From Flammulina velutipes (lineage: Eukaryota > Basidiomycota > Agaricomycetes > Agaricales > Physalacriaceae), in contig JAALGH010000011.1 of the NCBI GenBank assembly GCA_011800155.1, positions 1,488,001-1,552,000 on the forward strand: DNA of 64,000 bases. Direction: 5' to 3'. A program made the position numbers and the translations under genes. The notes under the pieces were generated by a model. That model made no database searches and was not told the DNA's origin. It saw nothing but the letters and a program-made list of their open reading frames with translations. Below, piece by piece: positions 9,040-19,320 of the stretch (positions are counted from its first letter, which is position 1; every line of letters begins with the position of its first letter).

Positions 9040-11140
9040 ATGCGGCGCACTTTGTTCAAGGCTTGCGCATCTAGTCGACGCAGTGGCTGTTCGCAAGGAT
9101 TTACATCTGGAATGAGATTCATGTCTCGTGTTATCCACCCACCGTCGTCGGATGTGCCGTACCCGGCATACCAGCTGGACGATTCCGAATTGCAACATCT
9201 CGGAAATTCGTTGCCCCTCCAAGAAGAGAACATATGCTTCCCGTTTCCATATGGCCCGGACTTTCTTGACGTTCAAGTCGGCGAGGCACTACCCCCAGCA
9301 GAATACGAGAGTGATTGGGGAGTCCAGTACATCGGATGCGATGAAAAACTCAAAAAGCAAGTACGGATCGTGCGGAAATTGGGATATGGCGTCGATGGAA
9401 GTGTATGGATGGGTTATGAAGAGCCGGTTGGACCCAATGTACGTCTGTATGCCATCCAGTATCGTCTTCATCTGACGGGTTGACCAGGGAAGAAACTACG
9501 TCGCTGTAAAAGTCTACTCACTTGCCGCCACGGCTCCCTTCCCATCGCCCACATACCACAACGAAGTCCTTACGAACGCCCTGCTGTCTCCTCCCAGTCA
9601 AGACCCTGGCAGATCTCACCTTGTTAAAACTCACTGGTACTCCATCATGAAGCAGACTTTGCATCCCAACCTTAGTGCGCACAAACTTCGTATCTTGTTG
9701 CAACCTTTCTCACCTGTTTATTCTCCAGATAGTACCCGTGCCGACCGTCTCATGAGCGTCATGGAACTCTGTGGTCCTTCTATCAAAGTGGCGCAGAAAC
9801 ACACGAATGGCGGATTGCCATTTGAGGTGTGGAGAAAAGCATTCCGGGATATCCTACAGGTTCTCGATCATTTGCATAACGAAATGAACGTGGTGCACGG
9901 AGGTCTGCTTCTGATTTTCCCCTTCGTTCTACCATCTCTCATACTCCTGCCTCTAGATATCAAACCAGAGGATATTCTGCTTGTCTTGTCGCCTTCTATT
10001 ACCTCGCAAGATCTCACCGATTTGGCCGAAGAGCGTCAGCAGTATCAGCAAGACTTGATTCCGGATGGAGATTCGGCGCCTACTGTCGTCTTTCGAAAAG
10101 ATCTCCTCGCTTGGGGTCCCGACGAGAGCTCTCTACTTCGAGAGGTCAAAGCACCGATAAGCATGCCTTTAATGGAACGAAGCCGCAGGCAATACAAGAA
10201 TGATGGCGGTATAAGCATAGCTCTCGACGAAGAGGCGGATTGGAAGTTGTGTGATTTCGGAAGTGGTAAGAGCTATCGTTGCCACATTGCTACCTCTTCC
10301 TAATTATCTGAGCAGCAAGCCCTAAACTGATGGACCCCAAGCTTAGTAGGGTTTTTCGATTGTGCCATCTATCCTTGTCACTGATCATAATAAAGATTTC
10401 GCTCCGTTTTGCAACCCCCGTCGCAAAGCCCCAGAAATTGTGCTCGGTCTACCATGGGACGAGAAGATCGACATCTGGACGCTGGGATGTGCTATGCACG
10501 AAGTTCTCGTTGACGGGTACATCTTCACCTGCCCACCGGACATAAATGTGAAGCTGTTATCTCTACCGCACCGTACACGACCTGACATTGATTAGGACAG
10601 GGATGTATATGACCTCGAACCAAGGAAGGAGCGTGGATGGTACGATCTCGGGGACCACTTGGCTTCCATAGTGGCGTACTCGGGCACTTTCCTCTTTGGA
10701 TGGCACAGGCATTCCAGGACGTAGAGCGAGATAAAGCCGAGAGTGATGAACGGAGAGGTATAATTTTGTCTGAAGTCATAGGAACCTGCCTCTGATCCCG
10801 CACCACCACAGAGATCTTCGACTATTCCACTGGAGAGCTGCTGAGAGGAGAGCATAACCCGCCGCTATCTCTGGAAACCAGGGCCTCTCTGCAGAAGAAG
10901 TATTCTTGGTTAGGCAAAGAGAACGACGAACTGCTCCATGTGGTTCTCGACCGTTCAATGCGTGACCGCGCATGTCTTCTACCAGGTATAGAGCCCAGCG
11001 GGCACACCGATATAGAAAGCCTTCGCGACGCCGTTGACTTGATCAAACGGTGTTTGACGGTGGACCCAAGGGAGAGACCGAGTGCCAAGGAGCTTTTGGA
11101 AGACCCGTTCTTCAATGACGACAATTTGAGCTCGGGATAG
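9040..11140 (+). pseudogene. SRPK-like protein kinase 2, disrupted in the C-lobe
   Basis: Paralog of kinase 1 with the same exon order: 9040-9438, 9488-9674, 9729-9902, 9957-10265, 10316-10345, then from 10396, with a last exon from about 10812 to 11140. The N-terminus is MRRTLFKACASSRR. It has VAVK, HGDIKPEDILL (catalytic Asp kept, loop Asn changed to Asp), DFGSG, KAPE and DIWTLGC. In the C-lobe the frame runs into TAG at 10593, which a new intron (donor 10555 region, acceptor at 10595) might remove. Near 10675-10700 four bases are missing compared with kinases 1 and 3, shifting the frame to a stop (gtag at 10720). The final part (DPRERPSAKELL) is still conserved, so the damage looks recent. 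A C-terminally truncated protein is possible. Confidence 0.75.
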
Positions 11141-11654
11141 GAGAGAATCGGTCGATGGAGGTAGAGCTCTCGACTATCTTTCATCTTTTTTTGGCATCTT
11201 GACATCCTCAGTCGCTGAGGACAGCGCAACATCGAAGGATTGCTTCGACGGGGTACCTTCGTATACCCTGCTGACGAGCTCTGGCTCCTTGGTAGCACTC
11301 CGTGTTACGCATCTATGAGGTTGTGGTATTCTTCTTGTAAGTTATCATCCACCTCCGAGTTGTTTTCATGTTCAATGTTTGACAGGTCCCAGCCTACAGT
11401 ATATTGTAGAATTAAGGTTGATTGTCGGCTTACTTATTTTGTATCCAATAGACCGAAGCTATGTATTTGACTCAATGAATTTACAGTGTACATGTTACTT
11501 TGCCGAGCAAGGTGTACGCCACATATATCACGTGGTCGCGCGAGTCGATTTTCAAATTCTGTTCGATCGCTCTATCTCGTCTTGCCTCCCACCACCACCA
11601 CGGACGCGTCGTGCAGCTCGCCGCTGTCGCTCGACGACGATCACGACGGCCAAG
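11141..11654 (+). promoter_or_regulatory. Kinase 2 3' region and kinase 3 promoter
   Basis: The first half resembles the kinase 1 3' region. The second half has the conserved block CACGTG (11529-11534), tcgcgcgag, attttcaaatt, caccaccacc and ACGCGT (11604-11609), about 45 bp before the ATG. No other gene is seen. Confidence 0.55.
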
Positions 11655-13824
11655 ATGCTGCGCGCACTGGCAAGAACCCGCGCATATAGTCGACGCATTG
11701 GCCATTCCCAAGGATTTACATCAGGAATGAGATGGATGTCTAGTGTCGTCCACCCAAATTCGCCATTGGCTTCCCCCATGGATTCTCCGTATCCCTCCTA
11801 TCTAATGGACGGAGCTGACTGGTCTCTTTTGTTATCCTCGTTTCTCCAACTGCAAGAAGAGGATATACGCATTCCTTTTCCCAATGGTCCCGACTTTCTC
11901 GACGTGGAGCTGGGTGAGGTGCTACCTCCCAGACAAGACGAAAGCGACTGGCAGGTCCAGTATATCGACGGCCATGAATATCATAGCAACAAGCAAGTAC
12001 GAATCGTGAGGAAACTGGGATATGGCGCCGATGCGAGTGTATGGATGGGCTATGAAGAGCCAGTTGGACCTAACGTGAGTTGTATCTTATTCTCTACCGT
12101 TTGCCTCTGAACGACTGCTTAGGGCAGAAAATACGTCGCCGTGAAAGTCTTCTCACTCAAGGCGTCGGCTGCCAGCCCATCGCCCGTGTTACACAGCGAA
12201 GTCCTTGCGAGCACGGTCCTTGCTTTGCTATCCGTTCAACACCCCAGCGCGTCCCACATCGTCAAGACTAACTGGCACGCCGTCATGCAGCAGTCTGTGC
12301 ATCCCAATCTTGGTGCGAACATATACTCTCTTCAATGTTTCACTCTCCTTGACTATCTATCCAACAGATGTTCGTGCCGACCGTCTCATGAGCGTTATGG
12401 AGCTATGTGGCCCTTCTATCAGTACAGTGCAAACTCGAACGAATGGAAATCTGCTATTTGCGGTATGGAAAAAGGCTTTTCGTGATATGCTGTTGGCTCT
12501 CGATTATTTGCATACCGAGGTGAACGTGGTGCATGGAGGTCTGTCTTTCTCCTCTACAACTGTTTTACCATCTCTCATACTCTCTTGGTTATAGATCTCA
12601 AAACAGCTGATATTTTGCTTGTCTTGTCGCCCTCTATCTCATCGCAAGAACTCACCGAGTTGGCTGAGGAGCCTCAGCAATACTACGAATTCGCCGATCC
12701 GGATGGAAATGCGATATCAATCCCTCTTGTCGTGTTTCGGAAAGATCTGCTTGCTCGGGAACCCGGCGAAGAAGGCTCTCTACTAAGAGAGCTCAGTGGC
12801 AAAGAACGGCGAAGCATGCCTTTGTTAGAACCTAGCCGCATGACGTCCCATCAGACAACTGAAAGGCGCCACAAGCTCGACGACGGTTCGAGGAGATCCC
12901 TAACTCTGGCGGATTGGAAGTTATGTGATTTTGGAAGAGGTTAGCGCTATATGCCACATCCTTGACTCTTACTTAATCTCGACGCAGCCGTGCCAAAACC
13001 GACTGAGGGCAGTTACAGTAGGACTTTTCCCCGATTTCCGACCTCGTTCTTGACCAAGCAATCCTGCAGATTCGTTCCCTCTGCTTTGTAACCCTCGCCG
13101 CCAAGCTCCCGAACTTCTTCTCGGCTTACCATGGAACGAGAAGGTTGATATATGGGCGCTGGGGTGTGCCATGCACGAAGCACTCGTCAACGGGCTTATC
13201 TTCAAAGGTCCATCGGATCCAAGCGGGCCAGATGATCCCCCGTACGGTGTTGACAGAGAGGAATACAGAAAGTTGAAGGAAGAACAGGAACGTCACGATC
13301 TTGGCGACCACTTAGCGTCTATCATGGCGTTATTGGAGACTCCACTTCCTCTATGGATGGTTCAAGCGTTCCGGGATGGACAGGCTAGATCTGAGAATGC
13401 TGAACAACAAGAAGGTAAGATTCGCTCAAAGTCATAGGAGCTACCCTCTGATCCTACCCCCACAGAGATCTTCGATTATGCGACGGGAAAGCTACTGAAA
13501 GGAAAATATGTCTCACTGATGTCTCTCGAGAATAAGGCGACTCTGCAGGCGATGCACCCTTGGTTAGGTGGAAAATACAAGAGCGACGAGCTGCTCTCCA
13601 CGGTTCTAATGCGCTCTTTGCTTATCACTCAAACTCTTCCGGCTGGTATACAGCCCACCGAACCTTCCGATACGGAAAATCTTCGTGACGCTGTCGATAT
13701 GATCAAGCGATGCTTGACGGTGGACCCAAGGGAGAGACCGAGTGCGAAGGAACTTTTGGAAGATCCATTCTTTGATGAAGACCTCATCCTTGAAGTTGAG
13801 TCGTTTATGAAGGACCTGGATTAA
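11655..13824 (+). CDS. SRPK-like protein kinase 3
   Basis: The intact member of the kinase array, 619 aa. Exons are 11655-12074, 12123-12312, 12368-12538, 12595-12939, 12988-13017 (30 nt), 13070-13414 and 13466-13824 (1860 bases). It has the N-terminus MLRALARTRAYSRR, glycine loop LGYGADASV, VAVK, HGDLKTADILL, a spacer of about 100 residues, DFGRG, QAPE, DIWALGC and DPRERPSAKELL. The catalytic Asp and beta-3 Lys are present. The loop Arg is Gly, and the magnesium-binding loop Asn is Asp. The basic N-terminus without acidic residues could be a mitochondrial presequence, which would be unusual for an SRPK-like kinase. It is followed by P450-2, matching the kinase 1/P450-1 order. Confidence 0.88.
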
Positions 13825-14389
13825 AAGATGGACCGGACACGCGACTGATATTTTGGAACATCGGTCTCAAGTGCGTACTCCTGTTGTCGTGACTATTGTT
13901 ATTGACTCATTGTCTACTTTAGTTACCTCAGGCTGAAGATCAAGGCCATCAAACTAGACACTTCAGCTGGATATCTCCCGTCCGGAGCGACGTTCACTCC
14001 GCGATCTTCGAATATATTGCTAACGAGATCAGACTAATACTTAGCACTCCGCGCTGCTTAAACCTCAGGGTTGTCGATGACTGCTATTTGTATAGGTTCG
14101 CCTATATCTCTTTTGCTGCAATGCCCTTCGTACTCAACGCTTTACAGACCTATAATTGCGACCTACTTAGCCTCGAATGTCTGCCTGCTTGCTACTACAG
14201 AATTGAAACAACAGCCATCTGGCTTTAAACTTGCCTTCTGAACTTCGCGAGACCGTAAGGGGTTGATGAAGATTGCTCTATGTCGGCATTCGGGTTCTAG
14301 GGCCCAGCACTTCTCTATAATAAGGTCTTTTCAGCGTTGCACACTTGGTACTGACACCCCACCATCTTGATTACAAGACCTGGACGACG
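13825..14389 (+). other. Intergenic before P450-2
   Basis: No gene is supported here. TATAATAAGG (14316-14325) lies 65 bp before the ATG of P450-2 and matches the TATA position of P450-1. Confidence 0.5.
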
Positions 14390-16666
14390 ATGAACGCTGT
14401 ATTCGCCGCCTTAGTGTTTGGTTCTCTCGGTATTTTCGTTCTGTACGCGCTCTCGAGACGTAGGAAGCACGTACCACCTGGTCCTCGCCTTCGAAGTCTG
14501 TTGCAACTCACCAAAGACAACTGGCTGGATACCTTTGCGCAATGGAAGAACGAATACGGTTTGTCTCCATCGCTCGTTGGATTATATCACTGGTTGACGC
14601 GCCCCGGTAGGCCCATTGACCTACATCAGCTTGGCTGGCACTGGCGTTCTTGTCTTTCATACTCAAAAAGCTGCGGCAGACCTGCTGGATCGTCGTTCCT
14701 CGATCTACAGCTCGAGACCAAGGCTCATAGGTGGGCCTTTCAATTATCTCGCATTCGACTCCATCTAACATCGTGGCAGTCGCGATGGAGATATTGTGCG
14801 GAAATCTGTTCCCGGGATTCATGCCATACAATGAATTGTATGGTTGCGTTCGACTACTCCGGACCACTACTCTAACTCAGTTCAGGTTTATCCAAATGCG
14901 TAAAGAAGCCCACAAGGCCATACACACCAACGAATCGGCACAAATCCATAGGCCTAGTGAACTCAAAGAGGCATCGCTGTTTTGTCTAAACCTCTTGAAA
15001 TGCACGCCTAGCCCAGATACATGGGAAAAAGAACTCGAAAGGTTGGAGACATCCGCATTTTCCTCGGGCGCGTGGTTGATAAATCCTCCAGGTCGACAAC
15101 GTCGGTCATTTTTCGCATTCTTTACAATCACCCAACGCTATCGTCCGTCACTGATGCAGCCGTCATTGCGGAAGTCAAGGAACTCATCGAGGCAATCGCG
15201 TATGCCGCCTTTCCCGGAACACATCTCGTTGAATTCTTCCCCTGGATGAAGTATATACCCAGCTCTATTGCGCCTTGGAAGAGAAAGGCTGAGGACCACT
15301 CTCTCCGGGCGACAAAGATATTCTTAGAACTATTTCGATCCGTCGATGTGAGTCGAGTCGGGCGTTGAAATCTTCTGGATATGAGAAAGCTGATGATCAG
15401 ACAGGACGCAGATTCAGAGAGGCCGAGTATTGCTGGAATTCTGGCCCGAGGGCAGGCAAAACATAAGCTAACGGATACTCAGTGTGCATGGCTGATTGCG
15501 GCATTTCTGTGAGTCTTTGGTTCTGACATACGGTTGGTGTGCTGATAGGCGTTCAGTGTCGCCGGTGTGGATGCTGTAAGTTCTCGCTCCAACGACTTTC
15601 CAAATGCATCGTTCTGAACACCTATAGATCCATGGAGCGATGAACTGGATGATTCTGGCTCTAGTCCATAATCCAGATGTTCAAAGGAAGTGTCAAGAGG
15701 AGTTGGACCATGTTGTCGGTCGATCGAGAGTACCGACGTTTGATGACTTGGAGTCTCTGCCTTACGTTCGTGCAACGGTTAAGGAATGTGCGAGATGGGC
15801 TCCTGTAACGCCAGTTGGTAAGTTGTTTGTGTTCCCTAAAGCGAGGGATTCGGCTGATAGGTTTGTCCTCAACAAGGAATCCCCCATTTTTCCACTGAAG
15901 TACGTTGTTACTCGCCGGTGGTGGATTCACGCTGACGCTGTTTTGTAGGACGACTGGTATGATGGCTATTTCATCCCCAAGGGTACTATCTGCATTGTAA
16001 ACGCCGTGTGAGTGATTACGTCTCATGTAAGGTGTGTTGACCTGAACGTTTTGCAGCGGGATGAACACTGATAAAGAGATATACGTGAGTCGGGACCAAA
16101 TACTTCCGTTCGACGGTAATAACATGGCAATAGGGAGATGACGCTAATGACTTCAATCCCGCACGTTTTCTTGATAGAGACGGGGGGCTAGCCAACATGC
16201 CGCCTGATACTAAAGATGGTGAGTTTGGCTTTGTTCGACACCAGTTATCGTGACACTAATCGTTTGTTTTTAGAGGGTACGTGGTTCCAAGTGACTGTCC
16301 GTATATCATTGACCTTCTTGGATATACAGGGCACGCTAGTTTTGTGCGTGTTTCCAACTTCTTTACCGTCGTATTCGCGCTGACTTGATCTTCCAGGGCT
16401 TTGGTCGCAGGATCTGTCTAGGGCGATATGTTGCCAACGACACGCTTTTCATCTATCTCGCGACTCTTCTATGGGCGTTCAATGTGCACGCCGACTCTCC
16501 GCCCAGCCCGACTGATTACAACTACGGCGGAGTCGTTCTGTACGTGACCCTTGAGTCTGATGGATTTAGCTGACCATCTTTTAGGGTGCCTAAGCGATTT
16601 GAATGCACGTTCAAGCCTAGAGGTCCTGAAGTGGCGACAATGTTGGAGGAAACGGCAATGCATTGA
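14390..16666 (+). CDS. Cytochrome P450, copy 2
   Basis: A 502-aa paralog of P450-1 with 16 exons (1509 bases): 14390-14558, 14611-14730, 14780-14837, 14886-15041, 15092-15347, 15405-15508, 15557-15575, 15628-15817, 15877-15899, 15949-16007, 16057-16084, 16134-16218, 16274-16276, 16330-16343, 16397-16539 and 16585-16666. Exon lengths equal those of P450-1 except for one codon in exon 12 and a fused heme-loop exon. Motifs are VPPGPR, AGVDAIHGA in the I-helix (no Thr), KECAR, FNPARF and FGFGRRICLGR. The 3-nt exon AGG between two introns is kept in both copies. Membrane-bound oxidation of an unknown, probably hydrophobic, substrate is expected. Confidence 0.9.
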
Positions 16667-17174
16667 TTGACGAAGCGGAGTTTGAGTAATGTACTAGGAA
16701 CTACTAAGGATGTATTTGGATGATGTTAACGTTGATGAGCGTTGTGCAAAACTGCGAGATATGATATCGATGCACCGCGGCTTGCCCGACGCGCTTCTAT
16801 CACGGAAGGCTATCTTTTGGAGAAGACGTTGACATGAGGTTAATTGTGTCAACTTGAAGGGGGAGCGCGTTTAGCATCCATTCTCTACCCAAATCCGGTA
16901 GCAATGCCACTGGATCTTATTTCGACGAAGCAAAGGAACGATATATATTTCCCTCTATAATAAGCCTCCCCATTGTATCATCATCGTCCTCTAACTCCAA
17001 TGAGAGGATTACACAGCAGTCCTACCAGTCCTGCAATTGACAAGGAGGTCTCACAGCTCGAGATGCCACCACTTTACGCCACAGCTATAATCATTAGAGC
17101 TCGTGTTTAACGCTTCCCTGGATACTTTCCCACGATAGTATTTTCTACCCCGGTCCGGTAGCCACCTTCTTTCA
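16667..17174 (+). repeat. Intergenic with a decayed copy of the DCAF4 gene start
   Basis: Bases about 16871-16970 resemble 17133-17245, which spans the start of the next gene. Shared pieces are aatgccactgg/agatctt, tatttcgacgaagcaaag and gatat..tttccctctat. The older copy has lost the frame. This looks like a tandem duplication of the 5' end that has degenerated. Confidence 0.6.
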
Positions 17175-18774
17175 ATGCCACTAGATCTTCCTGGATTTTA
17201 TTTCGACGAAGCAAAGAATCGATATTTCCCTCTATCAACAAAACCACGCACGCCTGTGCCGCCGCCTCCTTTGAAAACTGAACAACCACCAACGCGCAGA
17301 CGCCGACAAATCCCATTTGCCCAAGAATCTCTGCGCCAGTCCAAATCCTATGCCGGTGCAAGCCGTGCTAAACAGTAAGTTTGGCCTACAATTTCGCGTT
17401 TGGGAACTGACAGGACCATCAGCGCGTTGTGGTGTGCCCAGATAGACTCTGCCTGCCGTGTATCATCCACTATATTACCGATATTCGGGAACGGAACGGC
17501 ATCCAGTGTACCCATCCCGTTCGTCGTTTGTGTCGCGCCACGAATAATCGCACCAATAGATTAAAGAAAACCGAAGCCTCGTTGGTGACGACCGTGGCTG
17601 GTTATACTCGCACAACCAACCTACAAATTCCTGGACACCGATTTTCAATCTTCAGCAGACTTCTCCGGTACATAGCTCATATCCTCGAGTGTTGCGTGCG
17701 TAATGCTTACTTGGTCATAGATATCATCCATTTCCACTTGCGGAGAGATATGCGTGTGAGCTGGTTAGCATTCGGTGACATAATCCGCGCTAATTAACTT
17801 TGACTTTAGGGCTACGAGTTTTGGACCGTCACCCAAGATATATATCGAGAAGTCGGAGGTTTCACTACAGTAGGCTTCTTCCTTCAATGCCTAAAGCTAA
17901 GACTGAGGATTCGCAGCCGAGCATCTCTATTCACGCTCACAAGTTTATGTGATGTGCGACGAAGTCACCTTCAGAAACGCTCGCTTGTCATCGGTCAGCA
18001 CCTATCTCATCTCCCCATCCTCTTCTCAAACCTCTCCCTAGCCGCTGGCCAAAAGCAGGTCCACTTCGCAGACCTCGATGTCATCTCGTTCAAAACTGAC
18101 TGTTTCGAGAGCGATGTACTAGCACTCTACCAGACGAACGTACGCGAACTTCACTACCCTATCTTTTCAGCTCCTTATGCATTTATCCTGCCATAGAACC
18201 TCATCTACACCGGTCTTCGGAATGGGTCGACATCCCGGAACGACACTCGCACAACTCACACAGAGTGTCTGTTCCCCCGTGGGCTGTCCAGTTCCCCTGT
18301 CGTCCACTTTGAGGTCTTCGACGATACGCAGGTGATCGTTAGTCGGATGAACGGGGAGGTGAGGAGCTTTACCCTCTCCTTTCTCATATCAAACACTTAC
18401 ACCGTGTTGCAGTTGGCGACCTTCGACTTGAGATTCCCGCGAGGCTCGACGCCGAATACGGTGTTCGAAGGGCATGTGAACTCTTACACAGAGAATTTGG
18501 TGCGTATTATTTCTTTGTTCTGATTGACTAAGTATTTATTTCTTTGTAGGGTGTCGCTATCGACCCACTATCACACGTTCTCTTCGCTGCAGGACAAGAT
18601 GGGGTTATAAGGGGATGGTCTACGCGTTCCGGGAGGCAGACCTTTGCACATAGACCGGGTGAAAGTCTACCTTTACCGTCTATACACGTCATTCGGGATC
18701 TAGACGGATTATCTCTCCACGCTGTACAAGGAAGGACGTTGTATTCTTTGCACGTAGGACAGTCAACGATTTGA
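17175..18774 (+). CDS. WD40 protein, DCAF4-like
   Basis: A 397-aa WD40-repeat protein, probably a substrate receptor of the CUL4-DDB1 ubiquitin ligase. Exons are 17175-17374, 17414-17507, 17560-17667, 17721-17755, 17810-17869, 17917-18139, 18197-18358, 18413-18499 and 18550-18774 (1194 bases). It starts MPLDLPGFYFDEAKNRYF, the signature N-terminal motif of the DCAF4/WDR21 family. Blade-like segments follow: LVGDDRGWLYS, ICVATSFGPSPKIYI, GLRNGST, VATFDLRFPRGS and LFAAGQDGVIRGWSTR. The family is usually somewhat longer, about 450-500 aa. The regulated substrate is unknown. Confidence 0.85.
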
Positions 18775-18853
18775 GTTACTTCGGCACATATCATTCTGGA
18801 TGAGTCATTAGCTTGATGAGCTTCGGCGTCGACGACGAGCTCGCTGAGCGGCA

Positions 18854-18860
18854 GAAAAAA
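18854..18860 (-). terminator. Pol III terminator of tRNA-Glu
   Basis: Seven A on the plus strand, that is seven T just after the 3' end of the minus-strand tRNA gene, the standard RNA polymerase III stop signal. Confidence 0.8.
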
Positions 18861-18868
18861 ACAAAGTT

Positions 18869-18939
18869 TCCGGTACGGGGAATCGAACCCCGAGCTGCCG
18901 CGTGAAAGGCGGCAATGTTAGCCGTTACACCATACCGGA
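18869..18939 (-). tRNA. tRNA-Glu (UUC)
   Basis: The minus strand folds into a cloverleaf without intron. The acceptor stem is TCCGGTA/TACCGGA, the D-arm contains the A box tggtgtaacgg, the anticodon stem is GCCGC/GCGGC around loop CTTTCAC (anticodon TTC), and the T-arm is CGGGG-TTCGAAT-CCCCG (B box). The length is 71 nt before CCA addition. Confidence 0.95.
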
Positions 18940-19320
18940 CTACGACAGGTATATTTCTGTGCCACTGGATACTGCAAATATCCTAGCGCATTGAGAAGGG
19001 CTTTGACTGTCCATACCGCTTTGCAATCTTAGTGAGGCTATTGAGGTGATAATGCTCACTTGGCTACCGAAGGGTCCAAATCTACAAACAGATGTACACC
19101 TGGAAGTGACCTCTGAAGAGAATTGGATCCTCATAACTGGAGACATATTTGTGTGCAAGTAAAGTAGATTTAGAAAACTGGGGACTTCATATTGTCAAGG
19201 TACTCCGAGTCGCCTAGGTCTGAGTTCATCGATATGAAAAAGGTCTTCGTGGTACATGTAAGTAGGAAGAAAGAAGGCTTTCATTACGTGTCCGAAGATC
19301 CTAACAAATACATTCAGCCC

